64,000 nt of DNA from the NCBI GenBank assembly GCA_039881145.1, contig JAYKKI010000029.1, positions 27,074,001 to 27,138,000 of the forward strand. The letters are read 5' to 3'. This stretch comes from Druceiella hillmani (taxonomy: Eukaryota; Arthropoda; Insecta; Lepidoptera; Hepialidae). The position numbers and the translations under genes were made by a program. Below, in pieces: positions 13,296 through 25,434 of this stretch; position 1 is the first letter of the stretch; each line of letters opens with the position of its first letter. The notes under the pieces were generated by a model, which did not search any database, was not told the DNA's origin, and worked only from the letters and a program-made list of their open reading frames with translations.

Positions 13296-13398
13296 CATTG
13301 GATATATTTGGCATTAGATTTGTAGAAATTCATTATTACTTAATTTTTTTTTACTTAGAATAGAAATAATACCAGATGACATAGTTTCATTTATTCGT
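13296..13398. mobile_element. Penelope-type repeat fragment, two orientations
   Basis: The left half (ATATATTTGGCATTAG then GTAGAAATTCATTATT) matches the minus-orientation fragments at 37694 and 52750. The right half (TAGAAATAATACCAGATGAC then TAGTTTCATTT) matches the plus-orientation end at 52865-52905. The piece thus looks like a decayed version of the inverted pair at 52750-52910. Confidence 0.4.
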
Positions 13399-13958
13399 TA
13401 ATACAAATTAAGTTTAATATTATGCTCATTGACCTCAAGCTGAGAATTGTCCCTGTGTTTAAGTATATGACAGGCCCTGTTACTTTCTTTATCGGAATCA
13501 TCATCCCAGAATGATAATGATTGCATATTTTTTAATTGCTGTAGCTAGGGGATGATACGCTTACTATTGATTTCTAATAATTTTTTGCAATAAAAATTGG
13601 AAAATTCTACATAAAATAGACCGTTGGTAGGCAGGCGTTTATCCTTCGAAAACTACAGATGAAAAGTCGTTTACTGTTGATAACCTAACCTATTAAAGAT
13701 AACTGTTAAAAAGTTATTGGGAAGCAACATCTATCATTTCCATATAACGTCGGATAATCAGTGAGTAATCCCCCCCCCCCAGATAGTGTACGGAGATAGT
13801 AATTTCTATCTGTTGATACGTTATTGATACATAAAACTGAAACGTCAGTTAGAATTTCTATCCTTAGTAATATAAAAGCATAGAGAGATAGGATATTGGT
13901 TTTGGACATTAGTGGTGCAAAATACTGTATCTTACTTGATTGCACAAGCGGTTTTTAT

Positions 13959-14610
13959 TTAATCAAAATACAATAGAACTCTATTGAACGCACGGAATTC
14001 GTTGCACCGGATGACTAGTACAAATATTTAACTATGCCGTTCGGATTCCGTAATGTCCTATCAGTATATCAAAGACCCATTCTCAGAGCGTTAAGTGAGC
14101 TTGCTTATCAACGTATGAAATTAAATAAAAACGTATGAAATTCGCAAGGAAACATGACCAGTACCACGTGCATTTAAATGATCAATAATTAGTAAAATCC
14201 GTTAACCTCTTATTCATTCAGGTTGGGAGAAAACATTAGAGAAAACGTACAATTATTATTGGTTTAAAGAATCGTCTCGTTGCGTTAAACAATTTATCCA
14301 AAATTGCATTATGTGTAGAATCTCTAAATCTCAAACTGGCAAAGTATGAGCAGAATTACATCCTGTCCTTAAAGTGATTCTCCCCTGGCACAATGTGCAC
14401 ATTGATTCGATAGAAAAACTGACTGAGCAAAAAGTATGTGTTTTTGTCAATGCATTCACAAAGTATAATGTGTTCAGTCGTGGTATAACATTGATCCTAA
14501 AATGAATATAAAATCAATAAAAGATACGAATAGGTTTTTGCGGCGCACTGGTGCGAATAACAGCTGATCAAGGGCGTTGCTTTGCTAGCTCAGAGTTTGG
14601 AAACTTGTAA
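13959..14610 (+). pseudogene. Ty3/gypsy pol fragment: reverse transcriptase joined to integrase
   Basis: The frame at about 13983-14130 reads SIERTEFVAPDD, a stop, then YKYLTMPFGFRNVLSVYQRPIL, which is the 'TAF..PDG.YE...MPFGL.NAP..FQR' block of Ty3/gypsy reverse transcriptase. From about 14230 the sequence reads TYNYYWFKES, CVKQFIQNCIMCRISK and LPWHNVHIDSIEKL, the zinc-binding and first-Asp blocks of a retroviral-type integrase. It continues to VFVNAFTKYNVF and, past a gap, VRITADQGRCFASSEF, the second-Asp block. The catalytic RT centre, RNase H and integrase Glu region are absent, so the element has lost about half of pol in the middle and its 3' end. Stops occur after PDD and after KV. No LTR was recognised. 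Confidence 0.8.
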
Positions 14611-15059
14611 GAACGAAATGTTGCTTTTTTTGTCAGTCGATGAGAAAAATTTAAAGTTTTGTTTAGTTATTTATTTAAATACTCACAAGAAATTATAGTT
14701 TATAGTATATAAATGTGTAATAATATCAGAGTTTGAAACTAAATTATAATTGTAATTATGTGTGCCCAGAATGGTCAGAATATTTAAATATACATCTTTA
14801 AGGCTTAGTTATGTTAGTAAATTTATTACATAATATATTGATCAAATAGCAATATCAGTTTCAAATAAGACTTAATTTTGTTTTATATATGCGAACCTTC
14901 TCATTAATTATATTATAGCTAGAATTTAATTTATAAATAACATGTTATGTATTTGTGTTCTCAATTTGAATAATTTCTATCCAACAATCTCCAAAGAAGT
15001 TAAAATTTCTTTATATGGTCGCCGCATTCGAAAAATACGTTATTATAAAAAGAAGTATA

Positions 15060-15590
15060 TTATTACGACGTAGAGAACAAACATTTTTATTAGATAGTCT
15101 TTAGCGTCATTGACAGCAGTATAGATTATAAGTTTATCTGCAAAAAATAACCTAAATTAGTTATACCAGATCGTTAATAAATACTGAAAAGGCAAGAGTC
15201 CTATATGTGAGTCTTGTGGTATCCCAGAAGTGATTGTTACTAATGAAGACAGATGATGTTGACTCACAAGTTGGCTCCTGTTTTGTTAAGTAAGATCTAA
15301 TCCATTTAAGAAAATTCTCACAAATGTTGTAACCTTTCAGTTTCATCGAGTGAGTGGCTTTATCTAAGTCTTTGAAAAGTCTTTGTAAGTGGAGTCTACC
15401 TGAATGCTTTTGACAAAAGAACCACGAAGATAGTTCCTAGGAATCAAATATTTTGTTAAATACATACTCAAACAATTTATCAAAGGTACAGAGGTATTCT
15501 CTGTAGCTTTGATAAATTATGATAGGTCTATAGTTATGATATTGTGATATCTGATTTATGTACAGAAATAATGCAAGCAGTTTTCTATTG
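15060..15590 (-). pseudogene. LINE reverse transcriptase fragment (CR1/Jockey-type)
   Basis: On the minus strand the order is: YHNYRPI near 15550, in the position of the NYRPI block; VDSTYKDFSK then DKATH near 15370, for the 'vDviY.DF.KAFD.v.H' block; GYNICENFLKWIRSYLTKQ at about 15325-15270; SVFINDLV at about 15185-15161, for 'FiNDL'; and FADKLIIYTAVNDAKDYL at about 15140-15090. The catalytic FADD is FADK, so the enzyme is dead. A frameshift splits the DF.KAFD block and the GVPQGS block is lost. Only the palm region survives, with no endonuclease or 3' end. Confidence 0.75.
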
Positions 15591-15834
15591 GGCAGAAAAT
15601 GTGGCTGATTTTATTGAATAAGATAAACGGCAAATTGAGATAAGTGGCAAATTCAAGTAATTGTAAAAGTATTTTTATAAATAGTGGATGACTCGTATCA
15701 GGGTCAGGATCTTTGTTACAATCGAGACCTTTCATTTTCCAATCGGTTTGCTATTCAAAGACAGAATCGAAGGGATTGAAAAATATTTCATAAACTTAAT
15801 TCAGATTTGATGTCATATTTTAAGGTCACTAAGG

Positions 15835-16240
15835 TTTAGCTATGTTCATTTTAACTTTCCATATCTAAAAAAGGGTTCAATACTTCCGTCCGTCTTTCAA
15901 AGCCTTTTTCTCAAAAACGACTTAACGTAGAAACATGAAATTTGGCATAGTAATATATCACAACCAGCACATATTTCACTAACTAAGACTCAAAAACATT
16001 TAGAAATTTTGGGGGCAAATTAAATACTAAATTTTTTTTTATGGATTGTCTCAAAAATATATATTTTTTTAATTTTAGCTTTTATATCCTCAGAGATATA
16101 CAGAAAAATATGCAGTAAAATGTATATTCTCTCCCTTATTTCCGAAACTACTCAACTTAAAATTATGTATAAAATATGTTTTTTGTTAGAAACGTATTCA
16201 AATAACTTTTGAAATATGTATCAACTTTTCATGCCTATGA
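15835..16240 (-). mobile_element. RTE-type LINE 3' UTR fragment
   Basis: The order CACTAAGGTTTAGC, AATACTTCCGTCCGTCTTTC, CTTTTTCTCAAAAACGAC and ATGAAATTTGGCATAG, followed by an AAATTTTGGGG block, is the reverse-strand pattern of RTE-type 3' UTRs in insects. It is diverged and carries no coding sequence. Confidence 0.5.
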
Positions 16241-17089
16241 AAAAATTAGTTGGACACATGTTCAGGTTTTTCTGTAGTCACATTCGATTTTCTCACAAAC
16301 AATACATTGAAATTTGACAGGATAATACATCATGTAAAGGCACTTATTTCGCACCAGATAATTTTTTTAAAACATTCATGTAAGAATTAAAGAGGCGGTG
16401 AGTAAAGGTCTACGATTTTTTTTTATTTCGTTCGGCTCGTAGAATATTATTGAAAAGGATTCTCATGCCGTATATAATGATATTGTTCATAATATAAAAT
16501 GTACTTCTGAAAAGATATTTAAAAAAATTGCGAAAACAGGCCATTTCCGGTAAGGAATTCCTAACTCCGAAAATATTGAGTGAAATCATGAAGAAAACAG
16601 GGTTAATAAAACTTGACTAGGTGATTACAGGAAAATTATGGCAATCATCATAGACCTCGTAATATTTTAAATATGCACCATATGTTTACGCTTGAGAAAG
16701 ATAAAATAGGCAATATATTTACTTTGTGTATAGTTAATATGTTTTGTAGTATAATATAAATATATTACCTTACCTTAAATGTTTGTAAAATGACTAATTT
16801 TGTACATAGTAACGGCCTTGCAATCATCGTTAAAAGTACTTCTCGATATTTCCAATAAATACTAACTGTTATAATATTGAGAAGGCTATTATTAAATGAT
16901 CTGTTCAGGCTAAGCTCTGCATAAGACAGATAATGTTGATCATCCTACTGTCGATAAAGGGGTATTAAAGTATTGATTTGTTTATAGCCTTATTGCTTCG
17001 CGCTATTTTAATTCTTTATATTTAATGGAATAATAACATACAGAAAAGTATTAATGTCTTATAATGCGCGCTATTAATAGTTAAAGTGT

Positions 17090-17092
<3 letters not shown>

Positions 17093-17154
<62 letters not shown>

Positions 17155-17177
17155 ATATATATATATGTATATGTATG

Positions 17178-17213
<36 letters not shown>

Positions 17214-17229
17214 TGTATATATATACATG

Positions 17230-17271
<42 letters not shown>
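17093..17271. repeat. (TA)n microsatellite with TATG interruptions
   Basis: About 180 bp, the longest TA array in the window together with that at 41877. It is interrupted by ATG variants. All Ile/Tyr-rich frames across it are artefacts. Confidence 0.95.
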
Positions 17272-17272
<1 letters not shown>

Positions 17273-17879
17273 CAGTTCGTAGAAAAAAAATATCAGTCAT
17301 TCCATCTTTTCTTACATGATATAGAAAACGAATTTCACTTTAAACTGACCCCATTTTAGAACCAAAAAACTGATTTCTCTCATCAAAGAACATAACTTTA
17401 TTATACTAGTGATTTATTTTAGGTTTCTACAATTATACACTAACAGCAGATAACTAATCTATTATAGAGTTCCCCAAAATTGTTCAGACACCATTTCATT
17501 TATCAAAATAAACCTTACCGCGCCAAAATTGTCACATCTCAAATGACAACAGGAAACTGTGGGCCAGATCCTATTAAGTAACCTATCTGCTTTATGTGCA
17601 CTTTATAAGGATTAACATGACTTTAGACCCGGTGTCATATGTCCAAATTGACGTAACCTTGCACTTAATTGTGATTCATATATCAGTTTAGTTAAATTGT
17701 TGCAAGTTTTAATGTGGTTCCTTTTTCTTTACATTGAATATAAACAAACTGACTTACAAGAAGTAATGTCAATTAAGTCGAAACGTTTTTCTCTGTTAGT
17801 TCTTTTTTAATTGAATGTAGTTATTAAAAAAATATTAATAATTACATTTTTTTTAATAAAAAATTATTATTAACAATAT

Positions 17880-18010
17880 ATTTTTATTGAAACTCTTGGA
17901 TACCTTATAGAGATTCTATGAACTTTTTACAGATTATTATATGCCAAAAATTGGTCAGTTATCACTCGTAAACTAGTAGAGCCTACTTAGCTGTTATAAT
18001 TTTTCTTCTA
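17880..18010 (+). repeat. Diverged repeat related to 25680-25800
   Basis: The blocks TATGAACTTTTTA, TTGGTCAGTTATCACTCGTA and GTAGAGCCTAC match in the same order TATGAACTTTTTA, TTGGTCGACTATTACTCTCG and GTAGATGAACCTAC at 25700-25775. At 25.5 kb this segment directly follows a 76-bp-type monomer, so it is probably one end of the same non-autonomous repeat. Confidence 0.5.
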
Positions 18011-19194
18011 ATTTAGTATTCATATTCGTAATATTCTTTAAATACTTTTCAGGTACTCAAAAAATAAGGTTTAGCTAGTACGAGTTAACTTAACAACTTT
18101 CCATCTCAAAGCTTAATATTTCGTAAAGGGATCTGTGTATCAAAAAAGAGTTCATGATATACCTTAGTATTTTGAAAGACCTTTCTAATAATGCCCTACG
18201 CCAAGGCTGTCTCGAAAATGAGGCTCGAGGGCAGCACGCGGCCTGCGAGGACATACAAACAGCAACACATTTTTTTTTCAAAAAGTCTGACACTGATGAC
18301 AAATGCAGTATTGCCTTTTTTTATAAAGTAGCGCTGGAAATTAGAAGGTGAGAAAACCTTTTAATGATGGAGAATTATGATTAAGAATCAAAATGGCAAA
18401 ACAATTCAATGAAACAAAAATTGTCGCAAAATTCGGTACAGTCTCAGATTGCAAAACGTGTAGCAGAGTAGATGCTTGCCTCTTCATTATACAACCAAGA
18501 GTATGGATATTTTTGAAGCTGTAAATAAGATGGTATCAGGCTGTAGAGGATTATCACTGACGAAGCCAAAGGTATGAGAGGAACTGAAATGGAATTGGAC
18601 TCTTAAAACAAAACATTATCAACTGTATTATGATACACTGCATTGTTCACAAAGACTATATGGAAAGTCCTCACGTCAAATGAATGTCATGAAAGTGGTT
18701 GTTAAAATAATTAATATTATAAGGGGGTGCAATAGTGCTTTGACCTACAAATAGTTTTGTGACTATTTGGTCGAAGTATATGTTACATATCCCCATATGT
18801 AACATATAATTTGTTACTTCGTACCGATATTCGTTGATTAAGTGCAGGAAACTGTTTGCAACGTTTCTTTGCTCTATTCAAGGAGATTGTATATTTATTT
18901 CTTTTTTAATAAATAAAAATAATTATACAAATTAATATTTTTGTGCCTATCGTTGATAAAATTGCATACGAAATAATTGATGATGTGGCCCTCACAACCG
19001 AAATTTGATTTATAGTTGCCCTTGAGCCACTCGAAGTTTGAAAGCTCTGCCCTAAACACAATAGGCGAAAAAAATTACCATAATTTTGCATGTAGTGGAG
19101 GTACCTTAAAAACTTTATAAAGTATTATTCCATTAATTTGTAGTCTGTGCAAATATGTACATACATCCACACTGAATGTCAGCTTTATGGCACT

Positions 19195-19285
19195 AATAGT
19201 CCGCGAGTCAAAACGGCTGTGACATACAGACTAACGTAGCGAAATTATAAGTATTCCTAGTTTTGCTACGAAGCCATAAAAATGT
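19195..19285 (+). mobile_element. RTE-type LINE 3' tail, diverged
   Basis: AGTCCGCGAGTCAAAACGGC, GACATACAGAC, GCGAAATTATAAGTATTCCT and TTTGCTACGAAGCC follow the usual 'aaaacggctgtg..cagacagac..gcgaaactataagggttcc' layout. A second copy lies at 26030-26130. Confidence 0.55.
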
Positions 19286-19425
19286 ATCAATTACAAGTAG
19301 AACTCGCAGTACAAGGGTTACGTACATATTTAGGCATTTATATACTTTTAAAGGTGCGTAGTTTTCTTATTAAACAATTTGCAAATATTAATTATTCACA
19401 ACTTATGTAAATATTTTGACTACTA

Positions 19426-19805
19426 TATCTTTCACCGGCGAAAAGGCATGGTGCATGTCTAATTAAGATTTTTTCTCACCATGTAAATATATTGTCTAAT
19501 ATAGCTTTCGCCGGTGGAAAGGAATGGTGCAAATTTAAATAATATTATTTCTCACCATGTAAATATATTGTCTAATATAACTTTCGCCGGCGAACAGGCA
19601 TGGTGCATGTTTAAATAAGATTATTTCTCACCATGTAAATATATTGTCTAATATAACTCTCGCCAGTGGAAAGGCATGGTGCAAATTTAAATAATATTAT
19701 TTCTCACCATGTAAATACATTGTCTAATATAACTTTCACCGGCGTAAAGGCATGGTGTATGTTTAAATAATATTATTTCTCACCATGTAAGTATATTAAC
19801 TAATA
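19426..19805 (+). repeat. Five-copy tandem array, 76-bp unit with alternating types
   Basis: Five monomers of 76 bp share TCTCACCATGTAAATATATT and TGTCTAATATAACTTTCGCC. Units 1, 3 and 5 carry CCGGCG followed by a (T)GCATGTTTAAAT-like block; units 2 and 4 carry GGTGGAAAGG or AGTGGAAAGG followed by GCAAATTTAAATAATATT. The array therefore behaves as a 152-bp dimer repeat. A single unit of the first type lies at 25519-25605 with homologous flanks on its left. The setting resembles the internal tandem blocks of short non-autonomous transposons, but no terminal structure was identified. Confidence 0.9.
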
Positions 19806-19999
19806 TAATATTCACAGACATCCTAAATATGCGTTTCAAAATACAGTTATTTTTTATAATTGATAGAAGGCATATATGCCCTATAAATTATTAATAAATT
19901 TTTTACAGATGCAACTACGAGTACATCGCCTTACTTCTCTCATCTGTTATCTATATGTCACATTGACATATCAGGGAAGCCACGCCTTTGTAGAAAATA

Positions 20000-20850
20000 A
20001 CTTAGAGGATGGCTAGTCGTCGTAATGCCGTCAGCATGATGTTTTTCGATTTAAATATTATTTTATATTAACAAACAAACTAACAGTGAACAAGTGGGCA
20101 CTTGTATTAATAACAATAGATATTTGATGAATATCAAGAACTCATTTACAGGGTTATTTAGATGGATGCAAATTTAAAACATTTTGTGACTTATACCTAC
20201 GAGAACTTTGAACATATTGTACATATGAAGTTTTCCCATTCTTAAAATTTCAGACCAACTTCACATCTTAATGATGAGTATTAATCAAAAAACTATAACA
20301 CTTATAAGCAGCCTTCAATATAAGGTTAAAGTGCCCTTGAACCGATATTTTTTTATTTAATTAAATTTTGACCGTCTTTGAACTTTCTTTGATAATTGTT
20401 TATGTTTAAAAAAATATCGGCATTTATTTATTTACGTACACATGCTATAGTGTAACGTGATTCAACAGTTTGCCGCCACCGAAGGGTCGTTAAATTCGAA
20501 TCGTAAATTAGAGATATACTCCGTTTTACTGCTGAGTAACAGTAAAGTGTAATTCTGTACAAGGTATCCCGAGTATTTTTGGGCAATTACCTCGTGATTA
20601 TAACTAGTAGATAAAGTCTTCGCATAGAGTATCGGTTTCATATTTGTTGATAAAGTTTTAAGCATCGAAATATTTATTATACAAAACGAGTTTATTTTAC
20701 TATTAAGGAGATAATACCCCATAGTCAGCATAGAAGCAACAATCATATGGAATTATTTAATTTATACTATATATATTTAATAAACTTAACTAATCATATA
20801 AAGCAAACTTTAACACCTTTTGTATCATTTAACGCTTTTGCTGCTTATTC
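20000..20850. other. AT-rich sequence without a recognised gene
   Basis: The minus-strand open frame at 20462-20746 has no motif I recognise and ordinary AT-rich composition. Nothing else stands out. Confidence 0.4.
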
Positions 20851-20859
20851 AATGGGAGT

Positions 20860-21130
20860 ATAGTTACTTAAGGGAGATTAACGGAGAAGCATAAGAATAG
20901 AAAGCTTATCTCGTTCTCGCCGTAGATTTTCAACGAATTCGTCGAATACCTTGCGTATTCAGTCTTTTTATAGATGCTATATGAGTGATGCCAGTGCCGT
21001 ATAATTTATCTTATCAGACAACAGCTGACTTGAATATTTATTAGAGGGTATACATCACGATAGTCAGTCATAGACAACATTCTTGAAATGTGAAACGTTT
21101 TCGCAGCTGATGTGAAATAAACTAGTAATG
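20860..21130. other. GC-richer island without ORF
   Basis: Mixed-composition sequence with no simple repeat, containing TTATCTTATCAGACAACAGC and other GATA-like sites. Candidate conserved non-coding DNA only by composition. Confidence 0.2.
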
Positions 21131-21149
21131 GATGTTTAATATTCTTCCA

Positions 21150-22250
21150 ATAACGAGACTTTATTCATTCAAAAAAGGTTAAGTTAGTCACGTTGAGACC
21201 AAAGTAATAGGAATGTAAATGAATTAAACAATAGTGGGATATAATTAAACAAAAATACTCTCCTTACTAATATTTTCCACGCCTAAATGAATCTATTGTA
21301 TTCTTATTAGCTATACTTTTGTGTTTTAGTTTAGAAGTAGCTTAAGAATAAAATATTCGTCTATAAATAATTGATAATGTGAAAATCGAAATACAAATTA
21401 TTTTCGAATTTGAATAAAATATCATAAAATTTACAAATGATTATTAAGGGTTTGTCCCATAAGCAAATGTTAAGGATGCAAGATCGTTACAAAGAGGGAA
21501 CTTATTTTTAAGGTCAGATCATTTCTACTTTTTTTATCATAATCTTAATAAAATGGTTGACACTATCGAAAAATATGAAACACAAACATAATAGATTTAA
21601 CAAAATATTACACTTCACGAATTCCTGAAGTTTTTAAATTCATAATAAAATTACTCAAAAACAACAGTGGCGTTCTCGACTTCTTTGATTGTTTTCTTTT
21701 TGCGATGTGTAATATTTACGGTAAATAAATAGCTAAAAGAAATCTAATTCTTGTTTCTCTTTCCATCAATTTCGTTTTTGCGTTTTTGCTCGAGATATAT
21801 TTTTTTTACTTCAATAATTTTATCCGTCTCTTTTTCCATAACATTTTCCATTTTAATTATTATACGACACTCCTAAATTGCCAATCCATGTCTTGTAAAG
21901 ATAATTGAAAACCGAACACAATAACAATTGATACGAAGTACGGTGTTATATAAAGTAACTTAATAATTAAACCCTCTAAAGGTAGCTATAGAAAGTTACA
22001 ACGAAGATTAACACCTTGTAAATAGAATGTTTACCTTTCAGCTTGGAAACAAATAAAATGTGAATAATTACCAGAATATTTCGTTCGAAGTAACCAATCC
22101 TATTAGAAAGACAATAAAAACAAACTTTGCAAAATAATTTATTTAAACAAGACAATAAGGTCATTTGTTATTTTTATAAAGAACCATGATTTTGATGCTA
22201 TAAGAAACTTTGTACAATTGAAATTAAAGAAAAGTAATTTCGATGTTTTG
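21150..22250. other. AT-rich sequence without a recognised gene
   Basis: A 35-codon Lys/Glu-rich frame on the minus strand (about 21857-21753, reading KIYLEQKRKNEIDGK) is the only notable piece. It is too short to assign. Confidence 0.35.
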
Positions 22251-22259
22251 TGTTAATTA

Positions 22260-22470
22260 AGTCCTACGAGTTGGGCGAAAAATGATTTGCATTCCAATGA
22301 AAAGGTCGACTTCTCTATAATGAAAGCTGGCGATTAGAAGTAAAGCAATCACAGAAGTTTTCGCAGACACCTTTGTAAGCCAGCGCGCCATCTTAAAATT
22401 TATCGTCGTAATGAATTTATGCCGAAAAATATTATATTCCGCCGTGTGTTGTAGCCGAGATAATAATAAT
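22260..22470. other. GC-richer island without ORF
   Basis: Mixed-composition sequence including GCCAGCGCGCCATC, flanked by AT-rich DNA. Function unknown. Confidence 0.2.
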
Positions 22471-23311
22471 ATTATCGAATCATGACTACTTGATAATGTA
22501 AATTAATGTATTAATAACTAAACATGCAGTTAATAAATTTAATACGTTTTTCACATAACTCAATTTATTATAACACGAAGCGGTGAGATCGACATAAAGT
22601 AATTCGGTTTAATTGCCTTTTATTTAAATAAAGTTTTGGACTAAAGAGGTTTTCTTCAATGTTATTTATTTATGGACAGCAAAATTCTCTTGACTTTATC
22701 TGTGTAGATGACAGATTAAGGCTTAAAAATATATAGATAGAATATAATAAAATAAAGTTTATTTACTTAAGTAATGAGAAAATAGAAAGTTCGGTCTCTT
22801 AAACGAATAAAATTTAGCGAGAAATATTCTGCCTTAAATTACTTTTATTAATGTTTATTACAAAAATAATTTAAAGAAATACTACACGAGGATGAACCAT
22901 TTTTTTTGTATCGTATGTTTCAATGAACTAGTCACTAAAATCCTACTTTGTTATGACAATAACAAAAGTATGTAAACAAAATATACATGACACTAGTTTT
23001 TTATGTGAAATCATGCTTTACTATTATTTTTGAAACTGTTTAATTATAGGTTTTTTTTGTGTTATCTTTATGTACCATCAGGGTAATACGAAAAAAATAA
23101 TGAAAAAAGTGATAATGAAATTATAAAATGATACGGAAATTATAAATTATTAAATATTCTAATTTAAAATATTTTCAGACTATTTATTGTGAGGCCCCGT
23201 GGGAGATCCATCAAGATGAGGTAACAAAACTGATCCACCATCATTCTGCAACTAAAAATAATCTGCTGATTATAATAAAAATTGTTTTTCCAAAAAATTA
23301 TTTAGTACTTT

Positions 23312-23480
23312 TAGGGTTCCGTATTTAAATATGGATCAGGTCATATCCGTCCTCCATTCGTCAGTCACAATCTCACAGTTTTTACACTTTTAAGCCTACA
23401 TGTAATGACATTTTGCAAGTATGTGCTTCATAAGGAAATCTAACTTAGTGTGTGGTAAAGTATTAAAAAAAAATTCATAA
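23312..23480 (-). mobile_element. RTE-type LINE 3' tail
   Basis: TTTTAGGGTTCCGTATTT, ATATCCGTCCTCCATTCGTC and CACAGTTTTTACACTTTT form the reverse-strand version of the same 3'-end layout as at 6190-6302. Confidence 0.6.
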
Positions 23481-23649
23481 CGTTGTTTGTTAATAATGTA
23501 AAAATATATAGAGGGGTGAAATTTCTTTCATGCTTTCCTTTCATTGGATAAATTGATTAAAATAATATGGGAGTTTCCATAATAATTCTCCACTTTTATA
23601 TACTATTTTGTCCTCCTTTGTTATCACATTCTTTTTTTTAAATTATCAT

Positions 23650-23900
23650 ACGTGAGTCAGACTGTGGAATACTGCTTTGATCCCAAGGCTTATGGACTAG
23701 CTGGCGTGCCGCATCGCGTATATCGACAGCTTGTAATTGCGTAGCTAAATGCTATAGAATAGTGAAGGGCAGCTTCACTACTAGTGCTAAAAGCTACGCA
23801 TTATTTTCCAAACATGGTGATTATAGCATTACCTCTAATACTGGAGAGGTTTAGGAGTTGAGTAGCAGCGGACCGGGGCAGGCCGTTGAGGATAATGATT
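23650..23900. other. GC-richer island without ORF
   Basis: Contains CTAGCTGGCGTGCCGCATCG and GCAGCGGACCGGGGCAGGCC. No frame or repeat was recognised. Confidence 0.2.
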
Positions 23901-24944
23901 TTATAGAACATAATCAAAATAAGTAATGTACATTATAATTTAAAAAAAAATGAGATCCGGATATTTGAATAATTGATAAAAATACAGTTATAAATATTTC
24001 CAATTTATTTATAGTTAATATTAAAATATTTACAAATTTACTAATTGTGTATTGTTGTAATCGGCATTTCAAATTGTAATAACATAATTAAAATACCACC
24101 TAATTTTTACATATGCTACAAATATAAAATTTCAGTGTTTTAGAATAGGCTTAACAGGGAATAATATAATTCGCTTTAGGTTTAGCCCCGACATTTGTTC
24201 CTTTTTTGTACCTTCAATTTTATTTAAAAAGATTTAGAAAGTGAGTAAAAATGTATTGCGATTTTCTTACAGAGACCTGCATTTCATTTATCATATTAAA
24301 ATGATATACTTGTATATATTTTTGTTATTTTGTTGTCACACAAATTACATTAACATAATACTGGTTATTAAGACACTGCAGATCCGAAAGTTGCGCACAT
24401 GTTGTATGCAAACGTTAGGGATTTCATATTTACTTTGACACTTATGTTTTTTTTAGAATAAAACTTACGTATTTCAAAATAATTTATGGCACTGAATATT
24501 GATTGTGTAAGTTCGACTTGTATTTGGTTAGATTTCTTTTTTCTTTTTCGAATACTGAACCGTTGAATGCGCGAACCGAACTTCTAATTGGAAAGTAACT
24601 TGTGTAGACTCAAGAATAATTCAATTATATATTCTACACTTAATAGCAAAATGTTTATTTGACGAAAGCATAGAATATCCTACTAAAGCCTGAGAACCAG
24701 ATTCAGTTTTATGTAAGAAGAATTAGGACATCAAAAATCTGTTTTTTTAATAAGCCATTTCTTTCCTGCAAGCCCGTAATATGTCCTAGCGAATAAGCAA
24801 GTAATAAATTTTAACTGCGAATTGTAAGTCCGTGGGAAATTAGATTGACTTTTATCATTTTTCACAGAAGTTGGCCTAAATTAAAAATATAGAAAATGTT
24901 GATTTTGTAAATTAGAATTTTATAATTTAGTCAAAAAGACTATC

Positions 24945-25110
24945 TCTTTAGGGTTTCGCAAGAAAATAACAAAAGAATGGAGTTCCTAATATTTCGCCAT
25001 ATTTGTCTGTCGATTCATAACTTACTACAATATGATACTTAAAGGTTTTGCAGTCGAATGATTAAAATGGAACACTTCATCTATTCCTTCTATCGGTCTG
25101 TCAAACCATA
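24945..25110 (-). mobile_element. RTE-type LINE 3' tail, diverged
   Basis: TTTAGGGTTTCG, GGAGTTCCTAATATTTCGCC and TTTGTCTGTCGATTC keep the order of the reverse-strand RTE tail. Decay is heavier than at 23312. Confidence 0.45.
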
Positions 25111-25434
25111 TACCGCATTATAGCTATTTCAGTTTAAGATCGATTTGTACAAAATTTTGCTAGGAAGTTAATTGAATTACATGAAATTAAAAACAAGTTT
25201 CAACATTTTTAACATTTTTTCGTACATCAACCGGAGAATCAGAGAGGAACTTTGTTCTCACTATTATGAATGGCGGGAATTTATTGAACGAAGAGCTACT
25301 TTAAAATGAGTGAAAGCGTACAGCAACATTTTCTGTCATTACGTATTCTCCCCAAGATACGAGTCTCCATGTTTAATACGTTTGTAAAAAACTTGTTAAG
25401 TACGATTACAAGGTACACGTGTTTCGTGCACATT

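Noticed and set aside
17022..17359. Open frames rich in Ile and Tyr, also at 4698, 6373, 26822, 29022 and 41801-42121
   Set aside because: They are translations of TA microsatellites. A (TA)n run has no stop in two frames, so they are not genes.
17770..17800. GTCGAAACG with CTGA upstream, a possible second hammerhead
   Set aside because: The CUGANGA core and stem I pairing are absent.
18090..18351. Overlapping frames over a GC-richer patch (GCAGCACGCGGCCTGCGAGG)
   Set aside because: Frames on both strands are equally open, as expected from local GC content, and neither has a recognised domain.
19426..19805. Regular repeats that could suggest a CRISPR array
   Set aside because: The units are contiguous 76-bp copies without unique spacers, in eukaryotic AT-rich DNA.
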